Positions 24,488 through 33,673 of a stretch of 50,007 bases of DNA are shown here, piece after piece (position 1 is the stretch's first letter; every line of letters starts with the position of its first letter). Origin of the DNA: Rhodospirillaceae bacterium. Its GTDB lineage: Bacteria; Pseudomonadota; Alphaproteobacteria; UBA8366. A program made the translations under genes and the position numbers. The stretch lies in contig PAZH01000086.1 in NCBI GenBank assembly GCA_002716125.1, positions 1 to 50,007 on the forward strand, in the 5' to 3' direction. The notes under the pieces are model-generated. The model was not told where the DNA came from and did not search any database. It was given only the letters and a program-made list of their open reading frames with translations.

Positions 24488-25834
24488 TTAAACAAGATGG
24501 TCGGTCAATTCCGACGCGTGGCCAAGGGTCCGGAATTGGCGCATTTTCGACAGGGCGGATTCGATTTTTACATCGTCGAGTGGTGCCGCTGGCATCAAGG
24601 CGTGGCACTTCTCGTCGACATCCGCCCAATCGATTCCCACGCACCCGGCCCCGTTCGGCACGAACACAGTGTTCGCGACCGTGCGTCCGTCGGTCATCTC
24701 GATGGCGACGGTCGCGCCTTGGCGGTAAGCAGCCAGATTTTCGGTCGGCTCAGGCCCAACAGTCACTTTATCGATCAGCGTATGGATGACAGGGTCGTCG
24801 ATCTTCTCCTGCGAGGCATGAATCCAACCGAATTGATGGTCCCTTACACCGGCCGCGGTGAAATAGGCCGGGCTATGCGCCATATCGATTAGGTTCTTGG
24901 GATGCAACGGCCCCGTGAGATTCTTCATCCCGGGCCGAGAGACGATAATTTTGGCGACCTGCTCCGGGGCCACGTCTGCCTCGCGCGCGGCATTGGCGCC
25001 CGCCTCTCCAAGCGCATGATAAGGATGGCCGCCTGGTACCAGCTTCAGGGCCATATCGGTGACGATATCCCAATCAGTGCCAAGGTCCTCGAGGATAACC
25101 GACCCGTCGCTGCCGCCGAACAGTTGGCAGAACCCGCGCTCCATTTCGAAGATGGCGAGTTCGGCTGTGTAGCCGCGCATCGCAGCCTGTACCGCACTAA
25201 TTCCGGCCATCGTCGCATTCCCAGCGTGGTACTCCCGCGCGATGCTGGTATTTGCGGCCTTGGTCAGTCCGCCAATCGTGGTCGCGGTCAGACCGAGCGC
25301 ATGCGCGGCCTGCTCGGCGGTTAAGCCATAGAGACGGGCAGCCGCGATGGTCGGACCGAATGCTGCACCCATGCAGCCGTGATGACCGCGATAGTCGAAC
25401 TTCGGCATGATGGACTCCCCGATCCGCCCCGCCGCTTCGTAACCGACGACGATAGCGGCTAGTATGTCTTTCCCGCTTGCGCCCGTTGCCTCGGCCACCG
25501 CCAGCGCGGTCGCGGTTAGCGGCGTCCCCGCATGCACAATATTGCGAAGATCACTATCGTCAGAGGCTGCCGCATCGCTCATCAAGGCGTTTGCCCGCGC
25601 GGCCCCGATGACGGGAAGGCGGACATCCTTCTCGAACCATACCGCCGCTTCCGGCGTACCGCCCCGCTGTATCTCGATTTCGCTCACGATCCGGGAAGAG
25701 TCGATATGCCGCCCGCAGGCGGCGCTCGCCAGGGTGCTGGCAACAATCATCGCGGCGTGATCGACCGCCTGGTCGGCGATCTCGTCATAGCGCGTATCCA
25801 TAAGGAATTCGGCGAAACGCTCGGCAATGGTCAT
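24488..25834 (-). CDS. MmgE/PrpD family protein
   Basis: This 448-residue soluble protein is of the 2-methylcitrate dehydratase/iminodisuccinate epimerase fold. GYEAAGRIGESIMPKFDYRGHHGCMGAAFGPTIAAARL near 150-187 and KLVPGGHPYHALGEAGANAA near 280 are typical segments. The start has AAAGG eight bases upstream. The family includes PrpD (methylcitrate cycle), cis-aconitate decarboxylase and amino-acid epimerases. No prpB or prpC is nearby, so the role is open; it might process a branched dicarboxylic acid. Confidence 0.88.
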   Translation of the reverse strand: MTIAERFAEFLMDTRYDEIADQAVDHAAMIVASTLASAACGRHIDSSRIVSEIEIQRGGTPEAAVWFEKDVRLPVIGAARANALMSDAAASDDSDLRNIVHAGTPLTATALAVAEATGASGKDILAAIVVGYEAAGRIGESIMPKFDYRGHHGCMGAAFGPTIAAARLYGLTAEQAAHALGLTATTIGGLTKAANTSIAREYHAGNATMAGISAVQAAMRGYTAELAIFEMERGFCQLFGGSDGSVILEDLGTDWDIVTDMALKLVPGGHPYHALGEAGANAAREADVAPEQVAKIIVSRPGMKNLTGPLHPKNLIDMAHSPAYFTAAGVRDHQFGWIHASQEKIDDPVIHTLIDKVTVGPEPTENLAAYRQGATVAIEMTDGRTVANTVFVPNGAGCVGIDWADVDEKCHALMPAAPLDDVKIESALSKMRQFRTLGHASELTDHLV

Positions 25835-25908
25835 CGTAAGTGCCTTTCTCAGTCGCGGGAACGGATTAACTAAGCCTTAAATAACCCGCAGAAACCGAGA
25901 GAGAAGAC

Positions 25909-26337
25909 ATGACCGAAATCCCGCCGCCGCTCGACGGATATACGATCTACGATCCCATCGATCCGCTTGAGAACCACGTCGGTCCCTTCTTTTGGAAAGA
26001 ATTGGAAGACGGTATCCAGCACTTCGTCCTAAAAGCGGAAGCACGCCACTGCAACCGGCACGAGATCGTCCACGGCGGACTTATGATGACGATGATCGAC
26101 CTCGCCATGGTCGTCGCCGCCAAGGAAACTTGGGACGAACAACTCGTAACGGTGTCGCTGAACTCGGAATTCGTGGATGCGGGCCGCGCGGGCGATTTGA
26201 TCGAAGCGAACGGCGAATTGGTCCGTCGAACTGGCAGTATGGCCTTCGCGCGTGGCCGCGTTTACGTGGGAGAGCGCACGCTCCTATCGTCGAGCGCCGT
26301 TCTCAAACGAATGCGCGTGAAGACAACGGAACGTTAG
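25909..26337 (+). CDS. PaaI-family hotdog thioesterase
   Basis: This is a 142-residue single hotdog-fold acyl-CoA thioesterase. The family motif HGG is at 55-57 (IVHGGLMMTMID), with the aspartate D64 one helix turn later, which together activate water on the acyl-CoA. VTVSLNSEFVDAGRAGDLIEA is the central strand pair. GAGAGAAG precedes the ATG. It diverges from the MmgE/PrpD gene. It probably releases CoA from stalled aryl- or acyl-CoA intermediates. Confidence 0.88.
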   Translation: MTEIPPPLDGYTIYDPIDPLENHVGPFFWKELEDGIQHFVLKAEARHCNRHEIVHGGLMMTMIDLAMVVAAKETWDEQLVTVSLNSEFVDAGRAGDLIEANGELVRRTGSMAFARGRVYVGERTLLSSSAVLKRMRVKTTER

Positions 26338-26352
26338 AGTCCCCCAACTTGG

Positions 26353-26370
26353 CCCACGTCAGCATGTGGG
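26353..26370. terminator. hairpin between convergent genes
   Basis: CCCAC (26353-26357) and GTGGG (26366-26370) form a 5-bp stem with an 8-base loop in the 61-base space between the thioesterase and the MlrC-like gene, which run toward each other. There is no T-tract, so it is at best a weak terminator. Confidence 0.25.
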
Positions 26371-26398
26371 GCGGACTGGGATGGGGCTTGATCCTTGC

Positions 26399-27892
26399 TT
26401 AACTCGCATCCGGATCGTTGATCAGATCGAGCGGGTAGATCGGCCGGCGGACGTTATTGAACGTCAACTGGTCATAGTCCGAAGTGCAGACACCCGTACC
26501 GGCGCATTCGATTACTTCCTTTGCGATATCTCGGAAACCGGCGCGGTAGTGTACGCGACTCTTCAACATCAGATATTTCTTCCGCGCAGGATCGATCCCC
26601 AGACTGAGGAACGCGTTCTTGTCGTTCGGCTCTTGCTGACGGGAGATCACGACGATTTCGACCTTGCCGGTATCGAAAACGACGGTCGGCCCCATATCCA
26701 TTAATAAGCCCGTCGAAGCCGGGCCGAGATTGCGATAAAGCCCATCGGAGATCAGTTTCACGCGGCCGGTCACTTGGCGCGGCTCGCCCTTTTTGTCGAT
26801 GGACGGCATATCCATTTTCCCGCCGAGGTTAATCGTCACTTCGTTGCCAACCCCCGCCGCAATAAGTTCTTGCACCGCGTCCGGGTCGCAAATCGCGAAT
26901 GCCGCGACATCTTCAAGACCCGCATCCAGAATCGCGCCCAGGACGGTCATCGTATCCTGGGTCCCACCCGACGCCGAGTTGTCGTAGTGATCGAGCAAAA
27001 CCACCGGTCCGTCGTCAATCGCCTTTGCCCGCGCCAGCGATTCCTCTAACGGTTCAATTTGATAGACCCAGGCTTCCCGGTCTTTCCAGCCCATGTCGAG
27101 CAACTCGTCACAGAGCCGCCGTGCCGCATCCGGATCGTTATCCGTCACCACAACAGCACTCAGCCCCGCATTATGAATATCCGCATGGGGAAAGCCGGAG
27201 AAGAGTGTCGCGATTAGCGCCTCGCCGTTCCGTTCCATCTCGGCCGCACGTTCCTGAATCTGCTTGTTCGGAAAATCGTCGGTTCCCTGGCGCATGACAT
27301 GCGGTAGCATAGGCCGGTTGCCCCAGGCGAGGCTCGGCGTCACTTCGCCCTTGATGGCGCGCACCAGCGCCTCGCCGGCGCGCATACCGGTTTCATAATT
27401 GTCGATATGCGGATAGGTCTGATAGCCGGCGAGCGTCGTCGCGTTGTCGGCAATTCCCGAATAGAGGTTGGTGTGCATGTCGAGGGCGACCGCCAGCGGT
27501 ACGTCCGGCGCGATTTCCCGCAACCGGTTCAGCAGCGTGCCCTCGCCGTCCTCATGACTTTCCGTCACCATGGCTCCGTGCAGGTCCAGCATAATGGCAT
27601 CGCAACCCGCTTCCACCGCCTGCGCGATGGCATCCGTCATTTCCTTGTAGGCCGCATCTTGTACCGGTGCGGAGGGCGAGGCTTGCGCCGCGATCGGCGT
27701 TACCATCTCCCAGCCTTCCCGCTCGCAAATATCGATAAACGCCGCCATGGCGGACCCGGTCCCCCGAAACGCCTTCAATGCCTCCTCGCCTCTCGGCGGC
27801 AGCGGATAGCCCCGCGCAAACCGTTCAATCGGCGTCGGCACCGGCGAGAACGTATTGGTCTCGTGCTTCATCATTGCAATCACGACACGCAT
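26399..27892 (-). CDS. M81-family metallopeptidase, MlrC-like
   Basis: This 497-residue protein is of the microcystinase-C type. The N-terminus reads MRVVIAMMKHETNTFSP, with H and D/E residues that bind metal, and the central motifs are MLDLHGAMV and LDMHTNLY; the second domain is the MlrC C-terminal type. Homologues are widespread and mostly have no tie to microcystin, so a general peptidase or amidohydrolase on small peptides is safer. I chose ATG 27892, nine bases after AGAGG; the 112-codon extension upstream is not supported. It is divergent from the FAD-oxidase gene. Confidence 0.88.
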   Translation of the reverse strand: MRVVIAMMKHETNTFSPVPTPIERFARGYPLPPRGEEALKAFRGTGSAMAAFIDICEREGWEMVTPIAAQASPSAPVQDAAYKEMTDAIAQAVEAGCDAIMLDLHGAMVTESHEDGEGTLLNRLREIAPDVPLAVALDMHTNLYSGIADNATTLAGYQTYPHIDNYETGMRAGEALVRAIKGEVTPSLAWGNRPMLPHVMRQGTDDFPNKQIQERAAEMERNGEALIATLFSGFPHADIHNAGLSAVVVTDNDPDAARRLCDELLDMGWKDREAWVYQIEPLEESLARAKAIDDGPVVLLDHYDNSASGGTQDTMTVLGAILDAGLEDVAAFAICDPDAVQELIAAGVGNEVTINLGGKMDMPSIDKKGEPRQVTGRVKLISDGLYRNLGPASTGLLMDMGPTVVFDTGKVEIVVISRQQEPNDKNAFLSLGIDPARKKYLMLKSRVHYRAGFRDIAKEVIECAGTGVCTSDYDQLTFNNVRRPIYPLDLINDPDAS

Positions 27893-28126
27893 GGCAGGGT
27901 TCCTCTCGAAGATTAGCGGGTAGGAATGACTTTGGTGGCAGGATCGGTTTCGGCAAGCGGAAAACGGCGTTTGTCGATCCGCGATACGCCGACTTCCGTG
28001 GGGACCGGCTTCGCAGACCTGGAAGAACCGTTCCGGTAAAGTTTTCCACAATGCACACAAGCGCTTGTCCGGGGTTCTAGGTTCCGCTAAATCGTCGGTA
28101 ACGAAAAGATTTAGGGAGAGCGCATT

Positions 28127-29563
28127 ATGGCGCCGGATGCTTCGCATGGACCCGCGCGGGACGCGGCTTTGGACCGGATCAAGGACGTCGTCGGCGAGAA
28201 AGGCTGGAGCGACGATCTGAACGACCACGTTCCGTACGTGAACGCCTTCCGCGGCGGTTGGGAAGGCAAGACGGCACTGCTCGTCCGTCCCGCCTCAACG
28301 CAAGAAGTGTCGGAGGTCATGACCATCTGCGCCGAGGCGAGGATTCCCGTCGTCCCGCAGGGTGGCAACACGGGTCTCACTGGTGCTAGTGTGCCGGATG
28401 CCAGCGGCGAGCAGATTTTGCTCTCGCTCGACCGGATGACCGAGATCCGCGATATCGACCCCTTGAACTATACGATCACGGTCGATGCCGGTTGCATCCT
28501 CGCCAATATCCAAGACGCCGCATCCGACGCCGACCGGTTCTTCCCGCTCTCCCTCGGGGCGCAAGGCTCTTGCCGGATCGGCGGCAACCTCTCGACCAAT
28601 GCCGGCGGCGTCAACGTGCTCCGCTACGGTAATGCCCGCGACTTGGTGCTCGGCCTCGAGGTCGTGCTGCCGGACGGACGTGTTTGGGACGGGTTGCGGC
28701 GCCTCCGGAAGGACAATACCGGCTACGACTTGAAGCAACTGTTCGTCGGGGGCGAAGGCACGCTCGGTATTATTACCGGGGCCGTACTGAAACTGTTTCC
28801 GAAACCGAAAGACGTGCAGACCTGCTTCGCGGCGATCCGCGATCGCGAGGCCATGATCGAACTGCTGACGCTTTGCCGCGCCGCCAGCGGCGATTCCGTT
28901 ACCAGTTTCGAGTATATCCCACGGATCATCATCGATATCGACATGCGCCACCTCGAAGGTATCGTCGACCCGATGGAGCAAGTTTACGAGCACTACGCTT
29001 TGATCGAATTCTCCGGCGCCAACCCGGACAGCGGTATGCAGTCGGCCATGGAAAGCATGCTGGAATCGGCTTTCGAGGACGGTATCGTGCTGGATGCCGC
29101 GATCTCGCAATCGGAGGCGCACCGCAACGCTTTCTGGTTCATCCGCGACGGCATTGTCGAGGCAAGCAAGGAAGAAGGCCCCCGCATCTCACATGACGTC
29201 TCGGTCCCGGTTAGCGACGTCCCTCGGTTCCTCGAGGAGACGGACGCAAAACTCGGCGCGGAATTGCCCGGATGCCGCCCTGGCGGCTTCGGCCATGTCG
29301 GCGACGGAAATATCCATTACGGCGTCTATGCGCCGGTCGGGATGTCGGCGGACGACTTCGCGAAAGTCTCGAAGAAGCTCGACCATATTCTGCTCGAAAG
29401 CGTCGCCGCATTCGACGGCTCGTTCAGCGCCGAGCACGGCATCGGCCAGCAAAAGAAAGCCTACATGCCGGTGTATCGTTCCGAAATCGAGTTGGACATG
29501 ATGCGTAAGCTGAAAGCGACCATCGATCCCGATAACCTGATGAACCCCGGTAAGGTGCTCTGA
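28127..29563 (+). CDS. FAD-binding oxidoreductase, GlcD / D-2-hydroxyacid dehydrogenase type
   Basis: This is a 478-residue protein of the vanillyl-alcohol-oxidase superfamily. The FAD pocket includes VPQGGNTGLTGASVPD near 80-95 and SLGAQGSCRIGGNLSTNAGG near 140-160, and the C-terminus ends NPGKVL, as in D-lactate, glycolate and D-2-hydroxyglutarate dehydrogenases. Histidines in FGHVGDGNIHYGVY and SAEHGIGQQKKAY bind metal and substrate in relatives. GGGAGAG precedes the ATG. The next gene, an acyl-CoA dehydrogenase, follows by 21 bases on the same strand, so the two may be co-transcribed. Confidence 0.92.
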   Translation: MAPDASHGPARDAALDRIKDVVGEKGWSDDLNDHVPYVNAFRGGWEGKTALLVRPASTQEVSEVMTICAEARIPVVPQGGNTGLTGASVPDASGEQILLSLDRMTEIRDIDPLNYTITVDAGCILANIQDAASDADRFFPLSLGAQGSCRIGGNLSTNAGGVNVLRYGNARDLVLGLEVVLPDGRVWDGLRRLRKDNTGYDLKQLFVGGEGTLGIITGAVLKLFPKPKDVQTCFAAIRDREAMIELLTLCRAASGDSVTSFEYIPRIIIDIDMRHLEGIVDPMEQVYEHYALIEFSGANPDSGMQSAMESMLESAFEDGIVLDAAISQSEAHRNAFWFIRDGIVEASKEEGPRISHDVSVPVSDVPRFLEETDAKLGAELPGCRPGGFGHVGDGNIHYGVYAPVGMSADDFAKVSKKLDHILLESVAAFDGSFSAEHGIGQQKKAYMPVYRSEIELDMMRKLKATIDPDNLMNPGKVL

Positions 29564-29584
29564 CCCGCCGCATAGGATTTCGCC

Positions 29585-31372
29585 ATGATCCCTTACAACC
29601 CACCGATCAACGACATGACCTTTCTGTTGAACGATTTGGGCATGTTGCCGAAAGTCGCCGAACTTCCTGGCTATGAAGAGGCGGATGCGGAATTGGTCGA
29701 TGCGCTGCTGAATGAAGCCGGCAAGCTTTCGTCTGAGGTTCTCGCGCCGATCAATCGGACCGGTGACGAACAAGGGGCGACTTTCGAGAACGGCGTCGTG
29801 CGCACCGCGGATGGATTCGCGGACGCCTATCAGGCTTTCGTCGACGGTGGCTGGAACGGTCTCACCTGCAGCACCGAATTCGGCGGACAACAGATGCCAT
29901 CGCTCATCGGCACCGCCGTCATGGAAATGTTTACCTCGGCGAATATGGCTTGGTCGCTTTGTCCGCTGCTGACGGTCGGCGCGATCGAATCCATCGAAAC
30001 TTATGGCTCAGCAGAATTGAAGAAGACCTATCTTCCGAAGCTGGTTTCCGGTGAATGGCCCGGCACGATGAACCTGACCGAACCGCATGCGGGTAGCGAT
30101 CTTGCGGAGTTGCGGTGCCGAGCGGAACGCGAGAACGGCCACTACCGAATCAAGGGTCAGAAGATCTTCATTACCTATGGCGAACACGACATGTCGGAGA
30201 ACATCATCCATATGGTGTTGGCCCGCCTGCCGGACGCGCCAGCGGGGACGAAAGGCATCTCGCTTTTCCTGGTCCCCAAGATACTGGTCAACGACGACGG
30301 CTCGCTCGGTCAAAAGAATGATCTTCGGTGCGCATCCGTCGAGCATAAGCTCGGAATCCACGCGAGCCCGACCTGCATCATGGCCTACGGCGACAACGAG
30401 GGCGCGATCGGCTTTCTCGTCGGCGAGGAAAACGAAGGCCTCAAGGCCATGTTCACCATGATGAACATGGCGCGGTTCAATGTTGGTCTACAGGGCGTCT
30501 CCATCGCCGAACGCGCCTATCAACAGGCGCGCGATTTCGCGAAGGAACGTGTCCAAGGTCGCGTCGACGGCGGCGGCCCCGAAAAGGTTGCCATCATCAA
30601 CCATCCTGACGTCCGCCGCATGCTGATGGATATCCGGTCTCAGACGGAAGCGATGCGAGCGCTCGCATACGACACCGCCGTGCAGTTCGATATCGCGAAA
30701 CGTCATACGGACGCCGATACCCGAAACGAGGCCAAGGCGAAACTCGACCTCCTTACACCGATTGTAAAAGCATGGTCGACGGACCTCGGCGTCGAACTCA
30801 CCTCGACCGCGGTTCAAATTCACGGCGGCATGGGCTTCATCGAAGAAACCGGGGCCGCCCAACATTATCGCGATTCCCGGATCGCGCCGATTTACGAAGG
30901 TACCAACGGTATCCAATCGCGCGACCTCATGGGCCGGAAGGTATTACGGGACGGCGGTGAGACCGCACGCGGCTATATCGAAGAAATGCGGGAATATGCC
31001 GCCGCCGCAGCGACGCTCGAGGCGCCCTATTCCATCATCGGCGAAAACCTCTCGACGGCCCTCGACGCGCTAGCGAACACGACCGATTGGTTGGTTGAGA
31101 ACGGCGGCAAGTCGCCGGCACTCGCATTTGCGGGGGCGGACGCCTATCTCGATCTCTTCGGCAAGACGGCGGGTGGTGCAATGATGGCGCGCGCCGCCGT
31201 GGCTGCGCAAAGCTCGCTCTCGAACGGGAGCGGCAATCCGTCCTTCTACGAAACCAAACTCACGACGGCCCGTTTCTACGCCATTCATGTTCTGCCGAAG
31301 ACAGCGGCATTGGCGTCGGAAATCACCGAGGGTGCGGACGTCGTCCTCAAGCTACCGGAAGACGCGTTCTAA
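29585..31372 (+). CDS. long acyl-CoA dehydrogenase (about 595 residues)
   Basis: This FAD acyl-CoA dehydrogenase has the extra C-terminal domain seen in the DmdC/FadE long group, rather than the usual 380-residue form. LTEPHAGSDL and GQKIFITYGEHDM bind FAD, MMNMARFNVGLQG leads the helical domain, and IAPIYEGTNGIQSRDL holds the glutamate typical of the catalytic region. DmdC (methylmercaptopropionyl-CoA dehydrogenase of DMSP breakdown) is in this length class, but without a dmdB or dmdD neighbour the substrate is undecided. The 21-base gap after the hydroxyacid dehydrogenase suggests one transcript. Confidence 0.92.
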   Translation: MIPYNPPINDMTFLLNDLGMLPKVAELPGYEEADAELVDALLNEAGKLSSEVLAPINRTGDEQGATFENGVVRTADGFADAYQAFVDGGWNGLTCSTEFGGQQMPSLIGTAVMEMFTSANMAWSLCPLLTVGAIESIETYGSAELKKTYLPKLVSGEWPGTMNLTEPHAGSDLAELRCRAERENGHYRIKGQKIFITYGEHDMSENIIHMVLARLPDAPAGTKGISLFLVPKILVNDDGSLGQKNDLRCASVEHKLGIHASPTCIMAYGDNEGAIGFLVGEENEGLKAMFTMMNMARFNVGLQGVSIAERAYQQARDFAKERVQGRVDGGGPEKVAIINHPDVRRMLMDIRSQTEAMRALAYDTAVQFDIAKRHTDADTRNEAKAKLDLLTPIVKAWSTDLGVELTSTAVQIHGGMGFIEETGAAQHYRDSRIAPIYEGTNGIQSRDLMGRKVLRDGGETARGYIEEMREYAAAAATLEAPYSIIGENLSTALDALANTTDWLVENGGKSPALAFAGADAYLDLFGKTAGGAMMARAAVAAQSSLSNGSGNPSFYETKLTTARFYAIHVLPKTAALASEITEGADVVLKLPEDAF

Positions 31373-31384
31373 ATTTTCGGAAAC

Positions 31385-31768
31385 CTAACTGTGTCCGACG
31401 GCGGAAACGGATTCGAAATACGTTTCGGAAGCGCGCTCGCCGTCACTGTCTGCCTCCGCTAAGAGACTCCGCATCATATCGAACATCGCGCTGAGGTGGA
31501 GCACCGTCCGTTCGTCGACCGTTCGCGTGGTCTTCACATAGGTTTCCGCCACGTGAGCGATTTCTGAGATGAGCGGATAGCCGAACGTACCCGCCTGCCC
31601 CTTTATATCGTGCAGCGTTTCGCGCACGAGACCGGACACCTCTTCCGACGGACGTTCCGGACAGTCCGAGAGGATGTCGACAATCTCGCTAAACCGGTGG
31701 TGCGAAACCTCGGCGAATTCCTGCCGAAGCACCTCGAGTTTCTGCTGCAATTCGTACGGTAGTGACAT
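31385..31768 (-). CDS. Hpt (histidine phosphotransfer) domain protein
   Basis: This short phosphorelay protein of about 127 residues is a four-helix bundle. The phosphorylatable histidine is H53 in the segment TLHDIKGQAGTFGY, matching the HxxKGxxxxxG consensus. A lone Hpt protein passes phosphate between a hybrid kinase and a response regulator; neither is near. ATG 31768 (MSLPYEL) is favoured over the start seven codons upstream. It faces the acyl-CoA dehydrogenase gene with only 12 bases between the stops. Confidence 0.85.
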   Translation of the reverse strand: MSLPYELQQKLEVLRQEFAEVSHHRFSEIVDILSDCPERPSEEVSGLVRETLHDIKGQAGTFGYPLISEIAHVAETYVKTTRTVDERTVLHLSAMFDMMRSLLAEADSDGERASETYFESVSAVGHS

Positions 31769-31822
31769 GGTCACTATCAATACGCGCATTGGCTTACATG
31801 ATAATGACGCGACGCAAAATTA

Positions 31823-32314
31823 TTACACGTCTACGGAGATCGCTTTCGCCTCGCCTTCAACCTCCAACGCCATCAACATTTCGGCAATCGTCCGTCCGGC
31901 CAAAGGATGACGAAACTGCGGCGCGATGTCCGCCAGGGGTTTAAGAACGAATTCGCGCTCGGCGATCAACGGATGTGGAACTTGCAGGTCGGGCTGATCG
32001 ACAACCTGATCGCCGAAGAACAGAATATCGAGATCGATCGCCCGCGGCCCATACCGCTCCGCCGCGGGTACGCGGCCAATTTTCACTTCCGCCTCTTTCA
32101 ACGAGGCGAGTAATTCTTCCGGTTTCATCTCGCAGTTCCCGGCGACGGCCATGTTGAGAAACGCCGGCTGATCGAGCACGTATTTCGGTTCGGTTTCATA
32201 TACGCCAGAGAGTTCCTCAAGCGTCATGAAAGCATCGATAGCGGCCAAAGCACGGTGCAAGTTATCGACACGGTCGCCTAGATTGCTGCCGATCCCGATG
32301 TAAACCTTCACCAT
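31823..32314 (-). CDS. folK: 6-hydroxymethyldihydropterin pyrophosphokinase
   Basis: This 163-residue folate enzyme moves pyrophosphate from ATP to 6-hydroxymethyl-7,8-dihydropterin. Signatures are GIGSNLGDRVDNLHRAL at the start and RYGPRAIDLDILFFGD near residue 90, the FolK metal/ATP motif. Its start overlaps the stop of folP by one base (TGATG), so the pair is translated together. The length is standard. Confidence 0.95.
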   Translation of the reverse strand: MVKVYIGIGSNLGDRVDNLHRALAAIDAFMTLEELSGVYETEPKYVLDQPAFLNMAVAGNCEMKPEELLASLKEAEVKIGRVPAAERYGPRAIDLDILFFGDQVVDQPDLQVPHPLIAEREFVLKPLADIAPQFRHPLAGRTIAEMLMALEVEGEAKAISVDV

Positions 32315-33213
32315 CAGCCGGCGACCTCGCCGTTCGAAGGCACCGCTTTCAAGCGATCGATCACGCGAACCACGCGAACCATCTCACGGACATCGTGCAC
32401 GCGCACGATATCGGCGCCTTGTAAGATACCGGCGGCGACGGTGGCCGCCGTACCCTCCAGGCGCTCTTCCACGGGCAGATCGAGAATACGGCCGATAAAG
32501 GACTTACGGCTTGTGCCAATCAAGAAGGGCAAATCCAGCCGAGCCTTCAAGATATCCAAGTGACGTAAGAGCGCTAAATTTTGGTCGACGGTTTTCCCGA
32601 ACCCGATACCCGGGTCGAGTGCGATTTGATCTCTCGCGACTTTTGCGGCCAAGAGCTCGTCGACGAGTTGAGCGAGTTCGGCACTCACGTCATCGACGAC
32701 ATGGGAATACGCTGCGCCGATATACTCGCCGCCGATACGCCCTTCGGACAAAACGGCGTTCGGACGGCTTCGGTTATGCATGAGAACAACCGGCACACCG
32801 CGCTCCGCCATCACCGACGCCATGTCCGGATCCGCGCGCGCCGCCCAAACGTCGTTGATGATATCGGCACCGCGGTCCAATGCAGCCGCAGCGACTTCCG
32901 CGCGGTACGTATCGACAGAAAGTGCCACATCCGGATGGCGCCCCCTAATTTCTTCGATAACGGGTAGAATACGAGACTTTTCGGTATGCGCGTCGATGAC
33001 GTCCGATCCCGGTCGCGTGCTTTCTCCGCCGATATCCAGGATATCCGCGCCGGCGGCAATCTGCGCCTCCGCCAACGCGACCGCCGCGCCGACGGTCTCC
33101 GAATCCGCATAAACGCCATCGCCCGAAAACGAATCCGGAGTCGCGTTTATGATCCCCATGACCATGGTTCGCGCATCATCGCGCAACAATTCTTGCCACG
33201 TTGCCATCGTCAT
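32314..33213 (-). CDS. folP: dihydropteroate synthase
   Basis: This is a 299-residue TIM-barrel enzyme joining p-aminobenzoate to the pterin pyrophosphate made by FolK. MGIINATPDSFSGDG near 18-32, DIGGESTRPGS near 57-67 and IGTSRKSFIG with a later RVHDV are all diagnostic. I chose ATG 33213 (MTMATW), preceded by GAGAAG; an upstream extension of 37 codons lies over the folB start and is not supported. folB begins on the other strand 88 bases away, so the gap is a shared promoter. Confidence 0.95.
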   Translation of the reverse strand: MTMATWQELLRDDARTMVMGIINATPDSFSGDGVYADSETVGAAVALAEAQIAAGADILDIGGESTRPGSDVIDAHTEKSRILPVIEEIRGRHPDVALSVDTYRAEVAAAALDRGADIINDVWAARADPDMASVMAERGVPVVLMHNRSRPNAVLSEGRIGGEYIGAAYSHVVDDVSAELAQLVDELLAAKVARDQIALDPGIGFGKTVDQNLALLRHLDILKARLDLPFLIGTSRKSFIGRILDLPVEERLEGTAATVAAGILQGADIVRVHDVREMVRVVRVIDRLKAVPSNGEVAG

Positions 33214-33287
33214 CGGCAGCTTCTCTCGCCTTCTCAATTTGAGCGGGCCATATGCGACAGGATGTGATACGGGATGGCAAGCGAATT

Positions 33288-33293
33288 GGGAGG
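33288..33293 (+). promoter_or_regulatory. Shine-Dalgarno GGGAGG for the GTG start of the FolB-like gene
   Basis: GGGAGG lies eight bases before GTG 33302, in frame with the conserved start of the FolB-like protein. It fixes the start where no ATG is well placed. Confidence 0.65.
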
Positions 33294-33301
33294 AAATTCG
33301 T

Positions 33302-33673
33302 GTGAACGCCGTCCAAATCCCCAACTATCACATCTTCGTACGCGATCTTCAGCTCGAATGGCATAAGGGCGACCGTCAGGAAGCGCTCTCGTTGACCGTA
33401 GAGTTGAATATCGACGCCCCGCCGGACTTCACGTCCGACCGATATAAGTTCGTCACCTGCTATGACCGAGTTGTACAAGGGGCGAAAACGAGGGCATCGA
33501 GCGGTGGGTTCAAATCACTCGAAGCACTGGGGACAGACATCGCCATCCATTGTCTTGACGACCACCGGGTCGAAAGCGTCTCCATTGCATTGGAAGCCAA
33601 TGGTCAATCCGCGTCCGGCGCCGGTGGATGTTCGATCGTTCGTCACCGGGGCGGAACCGGAGAAGTCTCATGA
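33302..33673 (+). CDS. FolB-like (dihydroneopterin aldolase fold) protein, divergent from folP
   Basis: This 123-residue T-fold protein starts at GTG. The pattern IFVRDLQLEWHKGDRQEALS, then LTVELNID, then CYDRVVQGAK matches FolB; the tyrosine of the active site aligns with CYD. Aligned by eye to E. coli FolB, however, the catalytic lysine of LSKPGAV falls on alanine (LEANGQS), and the early glutamate becomes aspartate. It may be a degenerate or repurposed copy, or the true folB with divergent chemistry. Its location beside folP/folK argues for pterin work. Its stop overlaps the next gene's start (ATGA at 33670-33673). Confidence 0.7.
   Translation: MNAVQIPNYHIFVRDLQLEWHKGDRQEALSLTVELNIDAPPDFTSDRYKFVTCYDRVVQGAKTRASSGGFKSLEALGTDIAIHCLDDHRVESVSIALEANGQSASGAGGCSIVRHRGGTGEVS

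Noticed and set aside
26399..27892. True microcystin-degrading MlrC
   Set aside because: The family is broad and no mlrA/B/D genes are present.
29585..31372. Specific DmdC annotation (DMSP degradation)
   Set aside because: The length class fits, but no dmd neighbours are present, so only the family is claimed.
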